Made by a program: the position numbers and the translations under genes
NCBI RefSeq assembly: GCF_029227915.1
Contig: NC_079875.1
Location: 5,148,001-5,212,000, forward strand
Source: Hydractinia symbiolongicarpus
Lineage: Eukaryota; Cnidaria; Hydrozoa; Anthoathecata; Hydractiniidae
Direction: 5' to 3'
Length of the DNA stretch: 64,000 bases
The notes under the pieces: model-generated
Database searches by the model: none
What the model saw: the letters and a program-made list of their open reading frames with translations, nothing else
What the model was told of the DNA's origin: nothing
In this document: in pieces, positions 43,321-54,700 of the stretch
Position numbering within the stretch: position 1 is the stretch's first letter
Layout of the letters: the number at the start of each line of letters is the position of its first letter

Positions 43321-44015
43321 AGATGACAAACAAAGGACTGAAAAGGAATTTTAGAAAATTGTGTGAGCATTTTTCAATTGTGGATGGTCATTTGACATAC
43401 AAACATAATCGAAGATGTGTAGTCTTCCGGAGGTGAATGGTTAGAAACACTTCTTAGTCTTACTTGATTGCTTTTCAAAATGGTCGGAAGTCAAACCTGT
43501 CGAAGATAAAAGTGCTCCCACTGTCGCTAGATTTTTGTGTGAAGTGATGTGCCGCCACGGCACATCACTTCACACAAAAATACATTGCTTAACTTAACAG
43601 GTACTGATCAACAAAAAACTTTAGTCTACCACCCACAATCAAATGGCCTATGCGAGAGACAAAATAGAACACTAAAAGATTCATTAGTAAAAGTTTTGAA
43701 AGAGAATCCATCAAAATGGCCTGACGTTATTAAAGGTGCTCTTTTCGCGCACGGTGTGAGGAATCACTTTTCAACTAATTTTTGTTACTGTACAACCGCC
43801 AACCCACCCTACGGATTGGTATCAAGTATGACCTAATCAAGGAGTCTATCGAAGCCGATGATCCCTATGATTTCCAAAAATTTAGAGCAGTTTTAGGTTT
43901 AAGTTCTAGAATGCCAAAATATCAAAAATACCCAAAAGAAGCAGCGAAAGCCTAAACTAAACCACACAACAATCCTAAATGGAAGTTACAAATTGGTTCA
44001 AAGGTACTTCGTCAG

Positions 44016-44017
<2 letters not shown>
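43321..44017 (+). pseudogene. Gypsy-type pol fragment, integrase region (5' part)
   Basis: The fragment starts with an integrase N-terminal-like segment (LCEHFSIVDGHLTYKHN). After a gap comes LLDCFSKWSEVKPVEDKSAP, which carries the first catalytic Asp context, then FLCEVMCRHG. A palindrome and deletion follow, after which TGTDQQKTLVYHPQSNGLCE carries the Glu of the DDE triad. The second Asp region is missing. A C-terminal part ends in a WKLQIGSKVLRQN-like reading at the LINE insertion point (44017) and resumes at 48052. Frameshifts are present and no LTRs were found, so it is inactive. Confidence 0.75.
43531..43581. repeat. Perfect 24-bp palindrome with 3-bp loop inside integrase
   Basis: ATTTTTGTGTGAAGTGATGT plus GCCG is followed by CCA and then its exact complement. 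The left arm is normal integrase coding sequence; the right arm is an inverted copy of it, and coding resumes beyond with part of the integrase missing. Confidence 0.9.
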
Positions 44018-44047
<30 letters not shown>

Positions 44048-47000
44048 TTTAAAGTGGCTAGCCCAGAAAATCACAAAAACCTATAGTTAGTGGATTGTTT
44101 CCACTGGGGGCCACTAGAACAAAAAAGAAACAAAAAATGATAAACCTTAGACTGCCTCAGCTCAATCAAACATAGTAACATTTATAATCTGTGAAAATTG
44201 AAAAGAAAAAGAATAAAAAACAAAAATTAAAAAGTTAAAAAGTGATCTCCATTAGAATTTGCCAAATACATTCGAGATGGAAGTCTTAAACGAAAGCAGA
44301 CTTCCATCACAGGTCACTTGGTCTGGAAGATTATTCCACACTTTTGCAGCTCTAAATGGGAAGGCTTTTTTGCCAAATTCCGTGTTGACCAAGGGAAGTG
44401 TGAACCTGTTTTTTGAAGCTCCTCTTGTTTGATGATTATGACAGTTTTTTGTCAAAAGGAATTTTGAGCGCATGTAATCAGGAGCAATGTGATTCATGGC
44501 TTTGAAAACTAATATGGCATCGTTTTTGATGAGTAAATTATTCATTGAATATTCCCTCTCTTTCCCAAGAAAGGTACGGACACATTTTAATCGTTTTTCT
44601 AGTTTTCCCAATCTACCTTGGGTGGCACAAGCCCATGCCGAGGAGCAGTAGTGGAAATATGGCATGACAAGTGCATTAATTAAAAGGTTTTTTGTGTGAG
44701 GTGTTAAACAGGATGCAATGGTTCTAATTTTAGAATATTTAATTAGTATTTTTCTATTTATGTCATTAATGTGCTTTTCCCATTGCATTTTTTGATTAAA
44801 TGTTACCCCAAGATATTTAACTTTTTCGCTCCTCTTCAAAGGAATACCCATATAGTTGATAGTTTTGTTCTCAACTTTTTTTAACTGGCTGTGGTTGCCG
44901 AAAAAGATTGTTTCAGTTTTGTCCGTATTAATAGTCATTTTGTTATTATTCAGCCAGAGGTCGACTTGCGAAAGTTCTAACTCGACCTGGGAGACAAGGG
45001 TATCCAAGTTTTTATGAGACGAAATAATTATTGTATCATCTGCATATAGATGGTGGTAGTTTGAATTGATGACAGATTTTAAGTCATCAATATACAAAAG
45101 AAAGAGCAGGGGCCCCAACACAGATCCCTGCGGCACCCCAAAAGCGTCTTCATGAAGCAGATCTGATCCTGTGTCGTTTACAAGAGTCAGCTGCATTCGG
45201 CCCGTTAAGTAGGACTCGAACCAGTCAAAGGCAGCATCTCTGATGCCAAAACACCATAGTTTTTTTAACAAAATTTTATGATCAACAGTGTCAAAAGCTT
45301 TTTTAAGGTCAATGAGCACAGCACAAACAAAGTTATGTTGGTCGAGCTCAGTAAGAATAAAATCAGAGACATCGACTACTGCAGTTTCTGTGGAAAAGAG
45401 TTTTCGAAATCCGGACTGTCTGTCATTCAGGAAGTTGTGCTCAGAAATAAAATGAGACATTTGCTCATGCACTAACTTTTCAAAAATTTTCATAGGAATT
45501 GGCAAAATGGAGATAGGCCGATAATTAGTAGGATCTGTTTTATTGCCACTTTTAAAAATAGGCGAGACCCTTTTAGTCTTCCAACATTTAGGTACATAAC
45601 CAGTAAATAAAGATTTGTTGAAAAGACTTGATAAATAAATACTTAAAACTGACGAACCTGCTTTTAGCAGTCGTGAACCAATTCCGTCCAAGCCTGTAGC
45701 TTTATTAAGTTTTAGTGAACTAATTATTTTTTCGACACTTTTGGTCTCAATACGAGCCCACCGAAAATCGTGTCCGCTAACAGGTGGATTAACATTAGTA
45801 GTGTCAGAAGAAAATTTAGAGGCTAGTTTGGCACCAACACTGACAAAAAATGAATTGAATGTGTTGGAAATTTCTTTTGGGTGAGAAGTTTCTGTACCAT
45901 CGTTTTGGACTACTCGTTTTATCGAGGTAGTATTGCCTGACTTATCAGGAACCAGTTTTTTTAGGGTTTTCCAAAGTTGTTTTGGCCGTTTTTGAAAGTC
46001 CTGCAAAACGTCATTATAGTACTCGTTTTTGAGTCGATTTTTGAGACCTATTACCTGGTTCCTTTTTTGTTTGAAAGCTTCCCAGTCTATGATGGATTTT
46101 GTTTTTGATGCTTTCCGTTTCAAGAAGTCTCTTTCTTTGATGGCTATTATTAATTCATCAGTGACCCATGCCTCAACACGGCCAGAAAATCTATGTGTTT
46201 TGAAAGGGGCATGTTTGTCAGCCACTGTTTTAACATTTTTATTCAGTTTCTCACATGCTTCATCAAGGTCATCATAATTATTAAAATATGACCAGTCTAA
46301 ATTCCTGAGGTCCTTCAGAAAAGCCTCTTTACTGAAGTTCTTGTAGCTACGAACCTTGCATGTTTTAGGTTCAAATTTTGGCCTTTTGAATTTTCTGATC
46401 ACATAAACTAAATTGTGATCACTGATGCCTAAATCCATGACACCAGTTTTAGAAATACAAGAACTGTTAGAAAGTATCAAGTCTATAAGAGTGCTACTAT
46501 TTTCAGTAACACGAGTTGGCTCCGTAATATGTTGTTTTAGGAAAAGAGTGGAGCATAATTCCTTTATTTTGGAGGAAAGAGCATATTTTGAAAGCATGTT
46601 ACAGTTAAAATCTCCCAAGATAAAAACTTCTTTTTCTTTTGGGAGCTTGTTAAAACACTGTTTAAAATGAGTACACAGGTTTTCGGTACTCTGCAAATCA
46701 CTACCTCCAGGTGGCCTGTAAACCCCACACACGTAAATAGGTTTAGTTTTTTTCAGGCACACTTTCACCCATAGTGATTCAACATTTTCGAAGTAAAGGT
46801 GTTTCAAAAGGTGGCTATCCAAGTTTTCATTAACAAAAATTAGAACACCCCCACCTCGTCTATTCCGATCATTCCTATAACAAACATAGCCATCAATTTT
46901 AACGTCATTGTCAGTGATGGTGTCATCAATTTTGGTTTCACAGATGGAGAATACATCAAGTTTTGTTTGATGTAGCAGAAGTTTAACATAGTCTAGTTTG

Positions 47001-48046
47001 GATGACAGACCATTAATGTTGAGATGGGCCATTTTTAAGCCCTTCCCATTTCTGATTGCCTCAAAATCAAAGTTTTCATCAATAGTAATATTGATGTTGT
47101 CCGGAATTTCGTCACCAAATGACTCCTCATTAGCAAAGGGCAAATTACGAGAAAGACAGGGACTGCAAACGAAAAACAGTTTATCTTCAGGAGTCTTCAT
47201 AAATTGTTGATATTTTTTGTCAGAAATACGCTCACATTTTTTATGAGCCCATAATCCACACTTGTCACAGGAAAGTGCTTTGTGTGTTTTTGCCACAGGT
47301 TTTAAGCATGAAGAACAGGGATACTTAACAGGACCTGGGTTGAGGCAGATGTCCCCTGACAAGAGGATTAAAAAATAGAAATACTTGTGCCTGCTTGGCT
47401 TAAGTTTTGATAAAGCCATTAATTTTAATTGGAGAGTGAGCTGGCTTTCAGAAACTCTATTGCAGGCATCAAGTGAAGAGATAGAAAAGAAACTCCTATC
47501 TAGTCGACTCATTTCGTTGTTGTTGGGTGAGCTACTTTTGAACGAAGGTTTTGTATTGCTCAAAAATACAACGAACACAAAAATCAGTTTTAGCGTAAAT
47601 GTGGGGTTTCCTACCTGAGTAAAGTTATTTTTAAGTCGTAGAGAGATCATTCTACGGTTATGTGCTCTTCCAAAACTATGTTTGAAGGATCTAAGGCAAG
47701 CCCATTTCCTTACGATGTTACACAGAAGGAGCAGCAGGAACCCACAACACAGCAAAGCTACCATATTAGATGATAGATGGATAAAAAACTGACTGGGATA
47801 AAAACAATTTATTAACAAAAACAATAATTTAAAAACTTACAAAACAACAGATTAAAAAAATGAAAAGATAAAAATGAAGTAAAAAAGGCAGTACAATATA
47901 TAATAAATCAAAAAGGACTTAGCTGTCAAAGCAGGAGCTCTTCAAGCTTTAGTCTTCTTTTTTCTTTCTTCGACTTAGCGCGCCAAGACCGGAGCGTTTT
48001 AGATACGTCCGACCTCAACGAGAGCTAAGCACGGAATCAAAAAGCG
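44018..48046 (-). mobile_element. Full-length CR1/L2-type LINE (4.03 kb)
   Basis: The element is flanked by CAGAA on both sides (44013-44017 and 48047-48051) and interrupts a Gypsy integrase whose reading frame continues exactly across the site. The minus-strand order is: a 5' untranslated region of about 220 bp, one 1190-codon ORF, a 3' UTR of about 200 bp and an (ATT)n tail (44018-44043). A simple-repeat tail instead of poly(A), the PHD finger plus APE endonuclease plus RT layout and the absence of RNase H fit the CR1/L2 group. The intact ORF and target duplication suggest a recent insertion. Confidence 0.9.
44252..47824 (-). CDS. LINE polyprotein: hydrophobic N-terminus, 2A-like motif, PHD finger, APE endonuclease, RT
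   Basis: There are 1190 uninterrupted codons. Residues 21-38 (MVALLCCGFLLLLLCNIV) and 77-90 are strongly hydrophobic. A 2A-like motif GDICLNPGP lies at 157-165; in 2A peptides the ribosome skips between Gly and Pro, so the N-terminal piece could be released. A PHD-type finger covers about 170-223 (CSSC...CDKCGLWAHKKC...CSPC). The APE endonuclease spans about 263-475 with HLNINGL, CETK (Glu296), YRPPGG, GDFN (404-407), LIDLIL and SDH (468-470). The RT has NYRPISILP (767), LIDLKKAFDTVDH (838-850), GVPQGSVLGPLLF (896-908) and YADD (927-930). The C-terminal FRAAKVWNNLPDQV is typical of CR1/L2 proteins. Met1 or Met21 could be the true start. Every expected catalytic motif is present. Confidence 0.9.
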   Translation of the reverse strand: MFLLINCFYPSQFFIHLSSNMVALLCCGFLLLLLCNIVRKWACLRSFKHSFGRAHNRRMISLRLKNNFTQVGNPTFTLKLIFVFVVFLSNTKPSFKSSSPNNNEMSRLDRSFFSISSLDACNRVSESQLTLQLKLMALSKLKPSRHKYFYFLILLSGDICLNPGPVKYPCSSCLKPVAKTHKALSCDKCGLWAHKKCERISDKKYQQFMKTPEDKLFFVCSPCLSRNLPFANEESFGDEIPDNINITIDENFDFEAIRNGKGLKMAHLNINGLSSKLDYVKLLLHQTKLDVFSICETKIDDTITDNDVKIDGYVCYRNDRNRRGGGVLIFVNENLDSHLLKHLYFENVESLWVKVCLKKTKPIYVCGVYRPPGGSDLQSTENLCTHFKQCFNKLPKEKEVFILGDFNCNMLSKYALSSKIKELCSTLFLKQHITEPTRVTENSSTLIDLILSNSSCISKTGVMDLGISDHNLVYVIRKFKRPKFEPKTCKVRSYKNFSKEAFLKDLRNLDWSYFNNYDDLDEACEKLNKNVKTVADKHAPFKTHRFSGRVEAWVTDELIIAIKERDFLKRKASKTKSIIDWEAFKQKRNQVIGLKNRLKNEYYNDVLQDFQKRPKQLWKTLKKLVPDKSGNTTSIKRVVQNDGTETSHPKEISNTFNSFFVSVGAKLASKFSSDTTNVNPPVSGHDFRWARIETKSVEKIISSLKLNKATGLDGIGSRLLKAGSSVLSIYLSSLFNKSLFTGYVPKCWKTKRVSPIFKSGNKTDPTNYRPISILPIPMKIFEKLVHEQMSHFISEHNFLNDRQSGFRKLFSTETAVVDVSDFILTELDQHNFVCAVLIDLKKAFDTVDHKILLKKLWCFGIRDAAFDWFESYLTGRMQLTLVNDTGSDLLHEDAFGVPQGSVLGPLLFLLYIDDLKSVINSNYHHLYADDTIIISSHKNLDTLVSQVELELSQVDLWLNNNKMTINTDKTETIFFGNHSQLKKVENKTINYMGIPLKRSEKVKYLGVTFNQKMQWEKHINDINRKILIKYSKIRTIASCLTPHTKNLLINALVMPYFHYCSSAWACATQGRLGKLEKRLKCVRTFLGKEREYSMNNLLIKNDAILVFKAMNHIAPDYMRSKFLLTKNCHNHQTRGASKNRFTLPLVNTEFGKKAFPFRAAKVWNNLPDQVTCDGSLLSFKTSISNVFGKF

Positions 48047-48051
48047 CAGAA

Positions 48052-48480
48052 CAGAAAAGGTGGAAAGTTCACTTACAAATGGATCGGTCCATACACTATA
48101 CAACCGATCTCGAAAAATGGTTTGGGCGCACTTACCAATTCGAAAGGAGTAACCTTAAAGAGCAAATACAATGTCATGTCATTTTTTTCGAATAAAGACC
48201 TCGTTAAAGATCCTGTGTCTCAACCAACCAGAGTCGTTGGAGATCCTGCGTCTCAACCAACCAAAATCGTTGAAGATCCTGCGTCTCAATCAACCGGAAT
48301 CGTTGAAGATGCCGTGTCTCAACGAACCAGAATTGTTGAAGATCCCGTATCTCAATTAACCAGAATCGTTGGATCTCACACAGTAAAAGCAACGAAAACT
48401 CGATTTGATCAACTTCAAAATGAAATAGTGTTTAATGATTTTGGAACTAACAACAGCAAACCAAGATGTAATCACATATA
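48052..48480 (+). pseudogene. Gypsy integrase C-terminal continuation with 12-residue repeats
   Basis: Coding resumes after the LINE as RKGGKFTYKWIGPYTIQP, then GALTNSKGVTLKSKYNV, the usual integrase tail. It then runs into five copies of a 36-bp, 12-residue repeat of the DPxSQPTRIVE type (48206-48370). The frame stops at 48479. The repeat tail is not a usual integrase feature and may be an element-specific extension. Confidence 0.65.
48206..48370 (+). repeat. 36-bp coding minisatellite
   Basis: Five imperfect copies of GATCCTGCGTCTCAACCAAC plus CAAAATCGTTGAA keep frame as a 12-residue repeat. Copies differ by a few substitutions. Confidence 0.85.
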
Positions 48481-48739
48481 ACGCGTTATTAAATACAAGT
48501 GTGAGATTTTGATCCATTGTTAAAGAAAAGTAAAATGTTATCTTGCCTTGCGCTTACCTTACGACGACCTACTCGAACGGGCAACGACTTCATTTAGCAC
48601 CGGGCTAAGTGGTCCCGACACACGACGTACAACATAACTAACAACCTTCATACTTTATCGACATAAAAAGCCGACAGACGTTCAGTCATACTTCTCCAAC
48701 CAAATGGACCCGACAAATGAAACCGCATTATCCGACATC
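48481..48739. other. Transition to satellite
   Basis: The sequence is somewhat GC-richer, with CGACGACCTACTCGAACGG and related segments, possibly the remaining end of the Gypsy element. No LTR boundary was found. Confidence 0.35.
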
Positions 48740-51700
48740 CTCTCTATATAACAAATACATATTTTTTCTGTCGATGGTCATACCAACGTAATATCGCATA
48801 ATACTGCATAATACTGCATAATACCTTCATAATTCATAAAAAATACATAAATTTTCTGTCGATGGCCATACCAACGTAATATCGCATAATACTGCATAAT
48901 ACTGCATAATACCTTCATAATTCAAAAAAAGTACTTAAATTTTCTGTCGATGGCCATAACAACGTAATATCGCATAATACTGCATAATACCTTCATAATT
49001 CATAAAAAACACATAAATTTTCTGTCGATGGCCATACCAACGTAATATCGCATAATACTGCATAATACTGCATAATACCTTTATAATTCAAAAAAAGTAC
49101 ATAAATTTTCTGTCGATGGCCATAACAACGTAATATCGCATAATACTGCATAATGCCTTCATAATACTCTCTGTCGTTACATAAAAAATACAAAAATTTT
49201 CTGTCGATGGCCATACCAACGTAATATCGCATAATACTGCATAATGCCTTCATAATACTCTCTATCGTTCCATAAAAAATACATATTTTTTCTGTCAATA
49301 ATCCATAACCAACGTAATATCGCATAATACTGCATAATACTGCATAATACCTTTATAATTCAAAAAAAGTACATAAATTTTCTGTCGATGGCCATAACAA
49401 CGTAATATCGCATAATACTGCATAATACTGCATAATACCTTTATAATTCAAAAAAAGTACATAAATTTTCTGTCGATGGCCATAACAACGTAATATCGCA
49501 TAATACTGCATAATACCTTCATAATTCATAAAAAACACATAAATTTTCTGTCGATGGCCATACCAACGTAATATCGCATAATACTGCATAATACCTTTAT
49601 AATTCAAAAAAAGTACTTAAATTTTCTGTCGATGGCCATAACAACGTAATATCGCATAATACTGCATAATACCTTCATAATTCATAAAAAACACATAAAT
49701 TTTCTGTCGATGGCCATACCAACGTAATATCGCATAATACTGCATAATACCTTCATAATACTCTCTGTCGTTACATAAAAAATACAAAAATTTTCTGTCG
49801 ATGGCCATACCAACGTAATATCGCATAATACTGCATAATGCCTTCATAATACTCTCTATCGTTCCATAAAAAATACATATTTTTTCTGTCAATAATCCAT
49901 AACCAACGTAATATCGCATAATACTGCATAATACTGCATAATACCTTTATAATTCAAAAAAAGTACATAAATTTTCTGTCGATGGCCATAACAACGTAAT
50001 ATCGCATAATACTGCATAATACCTTCACAATTCATAAAAAACACATAAATTTTCTGTCGATGGCCATACCAACGTAATATCGCATAATACTGCATAATAC
50101 TGCATAATACCTTCATAATTCATAAAAAACACATAAATTTTCTGTCGATGGCCATACCAACGTAATATCGCATAATACTGCATAATACTGCATAATACCT
50201 TTATAATTCAAAAAAAGTACTTAAATTTTCTGTCGATGGCCATACCAACGTAATATCGCATAATACTGCATAATACTGCATAATACTGCATAATACCTTC
50301 ATAATTCATAAAAAACACATAAATTTTCTGTCGATGGCCATACCAACGTAATATCGCATAATACTGCATAATACTGCATAATACCTTTATAATTCAAAAA
50401 AAGTACTTAAATTTTCTGTCGATGGCCATAACAACGTAATATCGCATAATACTGCATAATACCTTCATAATTCATAAAAAACACATAAATTTTCTGTCGA
50501 TGGCCATACCAACGTAATATCGCATAATACTGCATAATACCTTCATAATACTCTCTGTCGTTACATAAAAAATACAAAAATTTTCTGTCGATGGCCATAC
50601 CAACGTAATATCGCATAATACTGCATAATGCCTTCATAATACTCTCTATCGTTCCATAAAAAATACATATTTTTTCTGTCAATAATCCATAACCAACGTA
50701 ATATCGCATAATACTGCATAATACTGCATAATACCTTTATAATTCAAAAAAAGTACATAAATTTTCTGTCGATGGCCATAACAACGTAATATCGCATAAT
50801 ACTGCATAATACCTTCATAATTCATAAAAAACACATAAATTTTCTGTCGATGGCCATACCAACGTAATATCGCATAATACTGCATAATACTGCATAATAC
50901 CTTCATAATTCATAAAAAACACATAAATTTTCTGTCGATGGCCATACCAACGTAATATCGCATAATACTGCATAATACTGCATAATACCTTTATAATTCA
51001 AAAAAAGTACTTAAATTTTCTGTCGATGGCCATACCAACGTAATATCGCATAATACTGCATAATACTGCATAATACTGCATAATACCTTCATAATTCATA
51101 AAAAACACATAAATTTTCTGTCGATGGCCATACCAACGTAATATCGCATAATACTGCATAATACTGCATAATACCTTTATAATTCAAAAAAAGTACTTAA
51201 ATTTTCTGTCGATGGCCATAACAACGTAATATCGCATAATACTGCATAATACCTTCATAATTCATAAAAAACACATAAATTTTCTGTCGATGGCCATACC
51301 AACGTAATATCGCATAATACTGCATAATACTGCATAATACCTTCATAATTCATAAAAAACACATAAATTTTCTGTCGATGGCCATACCAACGTAATATCG
51401 CATAATACTGCATAATACTGCATAATACCTTTATAATTCAAAAAAAGTACTTAAATTTTCTGTCGATGGCCATAACAACGTAATATCGCATAATACTGCA
51501 TAATACCTTCATAATTCATAAAAAACACATAAATTTTCTGTCGATGGCCATACCAACGTAATATCGCATAATACTGCATAATACTGCATAATACCTTCAT
51601 AATTCATAAAAAACACATAAATTTTCTGTCGATGGCCATACCAACGTAATATCGCATAATACTGCATAATACTGCATAATACCTTTATAATTCAAAAAAA

Positions 51701-54700
51701 GTACATAAATTTTCTGTCGATGGCCATAACAACGTAATATCGCATAATACTGCATAATGCCTTCATAATACTCTCTGTCGTTACATAAAAAATACAAAAA
51801 TTTTCTGTCGATGGCCATACCAACGTAATATCGCATAATACTGCATAATGCCTTCATAATACTCTCTATCGTTCCATAAAAAATACATATTTTTTCTGTC
51901 AATAATCCATAACCAACGTAATATCGCATAATACTGCATAATACTGCATAATACCTTTATAATTCAAAAAAAGTACATAAATTTTCTGTCGATGGCCATA
52001 ACAACGTAATATCGCATAATACTGCATAATACTGCATAATACCTTTATAATTCAAAAAAAGTACATAAATTTTCTGTCGATGGCCATAACAACGTAATAT
52101 CGCATAATACTGCATAATACCTTCATAATTCATAAAAAACACATAAATTTTCTGTCGATGGCCATACCAACGTAATATCGCATAATACTGCATAATACTG
52201 CATAATACCTTCATAATTCATAAAAAACACATAAATTTTCTGTCGATGGCCATACCAACGTAATATCGCATAATACTGCATAATACTGCATAATACCTTT
52301 ATAATTCAAAAAAAGTACTTAAATTTTCTGTCGATGGCCATAACAACGTAATATCGCATAATACTGCATAATACCTTCATAATTCATAAAAAACACATAA
52401 ATTTTCTGTCGATGGCCATACCAACGTAATATCGCATAATACTGCATAATACTGCATAATACCTTCATAATTCATAAAAAACACATAAATTTTCTGTCGA
52501 TGGCCATACCAACGTAATATCGCATAATACTGCATAATACTGCATAATACCTTTATAATTCAAAAAAAGTACATAAATTTTCTGTCGATGGCCATAACAA
52601 CGTAATATCGCATAATACTGCATAATGCCTTCATAATACTCTCTGTCGTTACATAAAAAATACAAAAATTTTCTGTCGATGGCCATACCAACGTAATATC
52701 GCATAATACTGCATAATGCCTTCATAATACTCTCTATCGTTCCATAAAAAATACATATTTTTTCTGTCAATAATCCATAACCAACGTAATATCGCATAAT
52801 ACTGCATAATACTGCATAATACCTTTATAATTCAAAAAAAGTACATAAATTTTCTGTCGATGGCCATAACAACGTAATATCGCATAATACTGCATAATAC
52901 TGCATAATACCTTTATAATTCAAAAAAAGTACATAAATTTTCTGTCGATGGCCATAACAACGTAATATCGCATAATACTGCATAATACCTTCATAATTCA
53001 TAAAAAACACATAAATTTTCTGTCGATGGCCATACCAACGTAATATCGCATAATACTGCATAATACTGCATAATACCTTTATAATTCAAAAAAAGTACTT
53101 AAATTTTCTGTCGATGGCCATAACAACGTAATATCGCATAATACTGCATAATACCTTCATAATTCATAAAAAACACATAAATTTTCTGTCGATGGCCATA
53201 CCAACGTAATATCGCATAATACTGCATAATACCTTCATAATACTCTCTGTCGTTACATAAAAAATACAAAAATTTTCTGTCGATGGCCATACCAACGTAA
53301 TATCGCATAATACTGCATAATGCCTTCATAATACTCTCTATCGTTCCATAAAAAATACATATTTTTTCTGTCAATAATCCATAACCAACGTAATATCGCA
53401 TAATACTGCATAATACTGCATAATACCTTTATAATTCAAAAAAAGTACATAAATTTTCTGTCGATGGCCATAACAACGTAATATCGCATAATACTGCATA
53501 ATACCTTCATAATTCATAAAAAACACATAAATTTTCTGTCGATGGCCATACCAACGTAATATCGCATAATACTGCATAATACTGCATAATACCTTCATAA
53601 TTCATAAAAAACACATAAATTTTCTGTCGATGGCCATACCAACGTAATATCGCATAATACTGCATAATACTGCATAATACCTTTATAATTCAAAAAAAGT
53701 ACTTAAATTTTCTGTCGATGGCCATACCAACGTAATATCGCATAATACTGCATAATACTGCATAATACTGCATAATACCTTCATAATTCATAAAAAACAC
53801 ATAAATTTTCTGTCGATGGCCATACCAACGTAATATCGCATAATACTGCATAATACTGCATAATACCTTTATAATTCAAAAAAAGTACTTAAATTTTCTG
53901 TCGATGGCCATAACAACGTAATATCGCATAATACTGCATAATACCTTCATAATTCATAAAAAACACATAAATTTTCTGTCGATGGCTATACCAACGTAAT
54001 ATCGCATAATACTGCATAATACCTTCATAATACTCTCTGTCGTTACATAAAAAATACAAAAATTTTCTGTCGATGGCCATACCAACGTAATATCGCATAA
54101 TACTGCATAATGCCTTCATAATACTCTCTATCGTTCCATAAAAAATACATATTTTTTCTGTCAATAATCCATAACCAACGTAATATCGCATAATACTGCA
54201 TAATACTGCATAATACCTTTATAATTCAAAAAAAGTACATAAATTTTCTGTCGATGGCCATAACAACGTAATATCGCATAATACTGCATAATACCTTCAT
54301 AATTCATAAAAAACACATAAATTTTCTGTCGATGGCCATACCAACGTAATATCGCATAATACTGCATAATACTGCATAATACCTTCATAATTCATAAAAA
54401 ACACATAAATTTTCTGTCGATGGCCATACCAACGTAATATCGCATAATACTGCATAATACTGCATAATACCTTTATAATTCAAAAAAAGTACTTAAATTT
54501 TCTGTCGATGGCCATACCAACGTAATATCGCATAATACTGCATAATACTGCATAATACTGCATAATACCTTCATAATTCATAAAAAACACATAAATTTTC
54601 TGTCGATGGCCATACCAACGTAATATCGCATAATACTGCATAATACTGCATAATACCTTTATAATTCAAAAAAAGTACTTAAATTTTCTGTCGATGGCCA

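Noticed and set aside
44018-44043. (AAT)n microsatellite as an independent repeat
   Set aside because: Its position directly at the CAGAA duplication shows it is the 3' tail of the minus-strand LINE.
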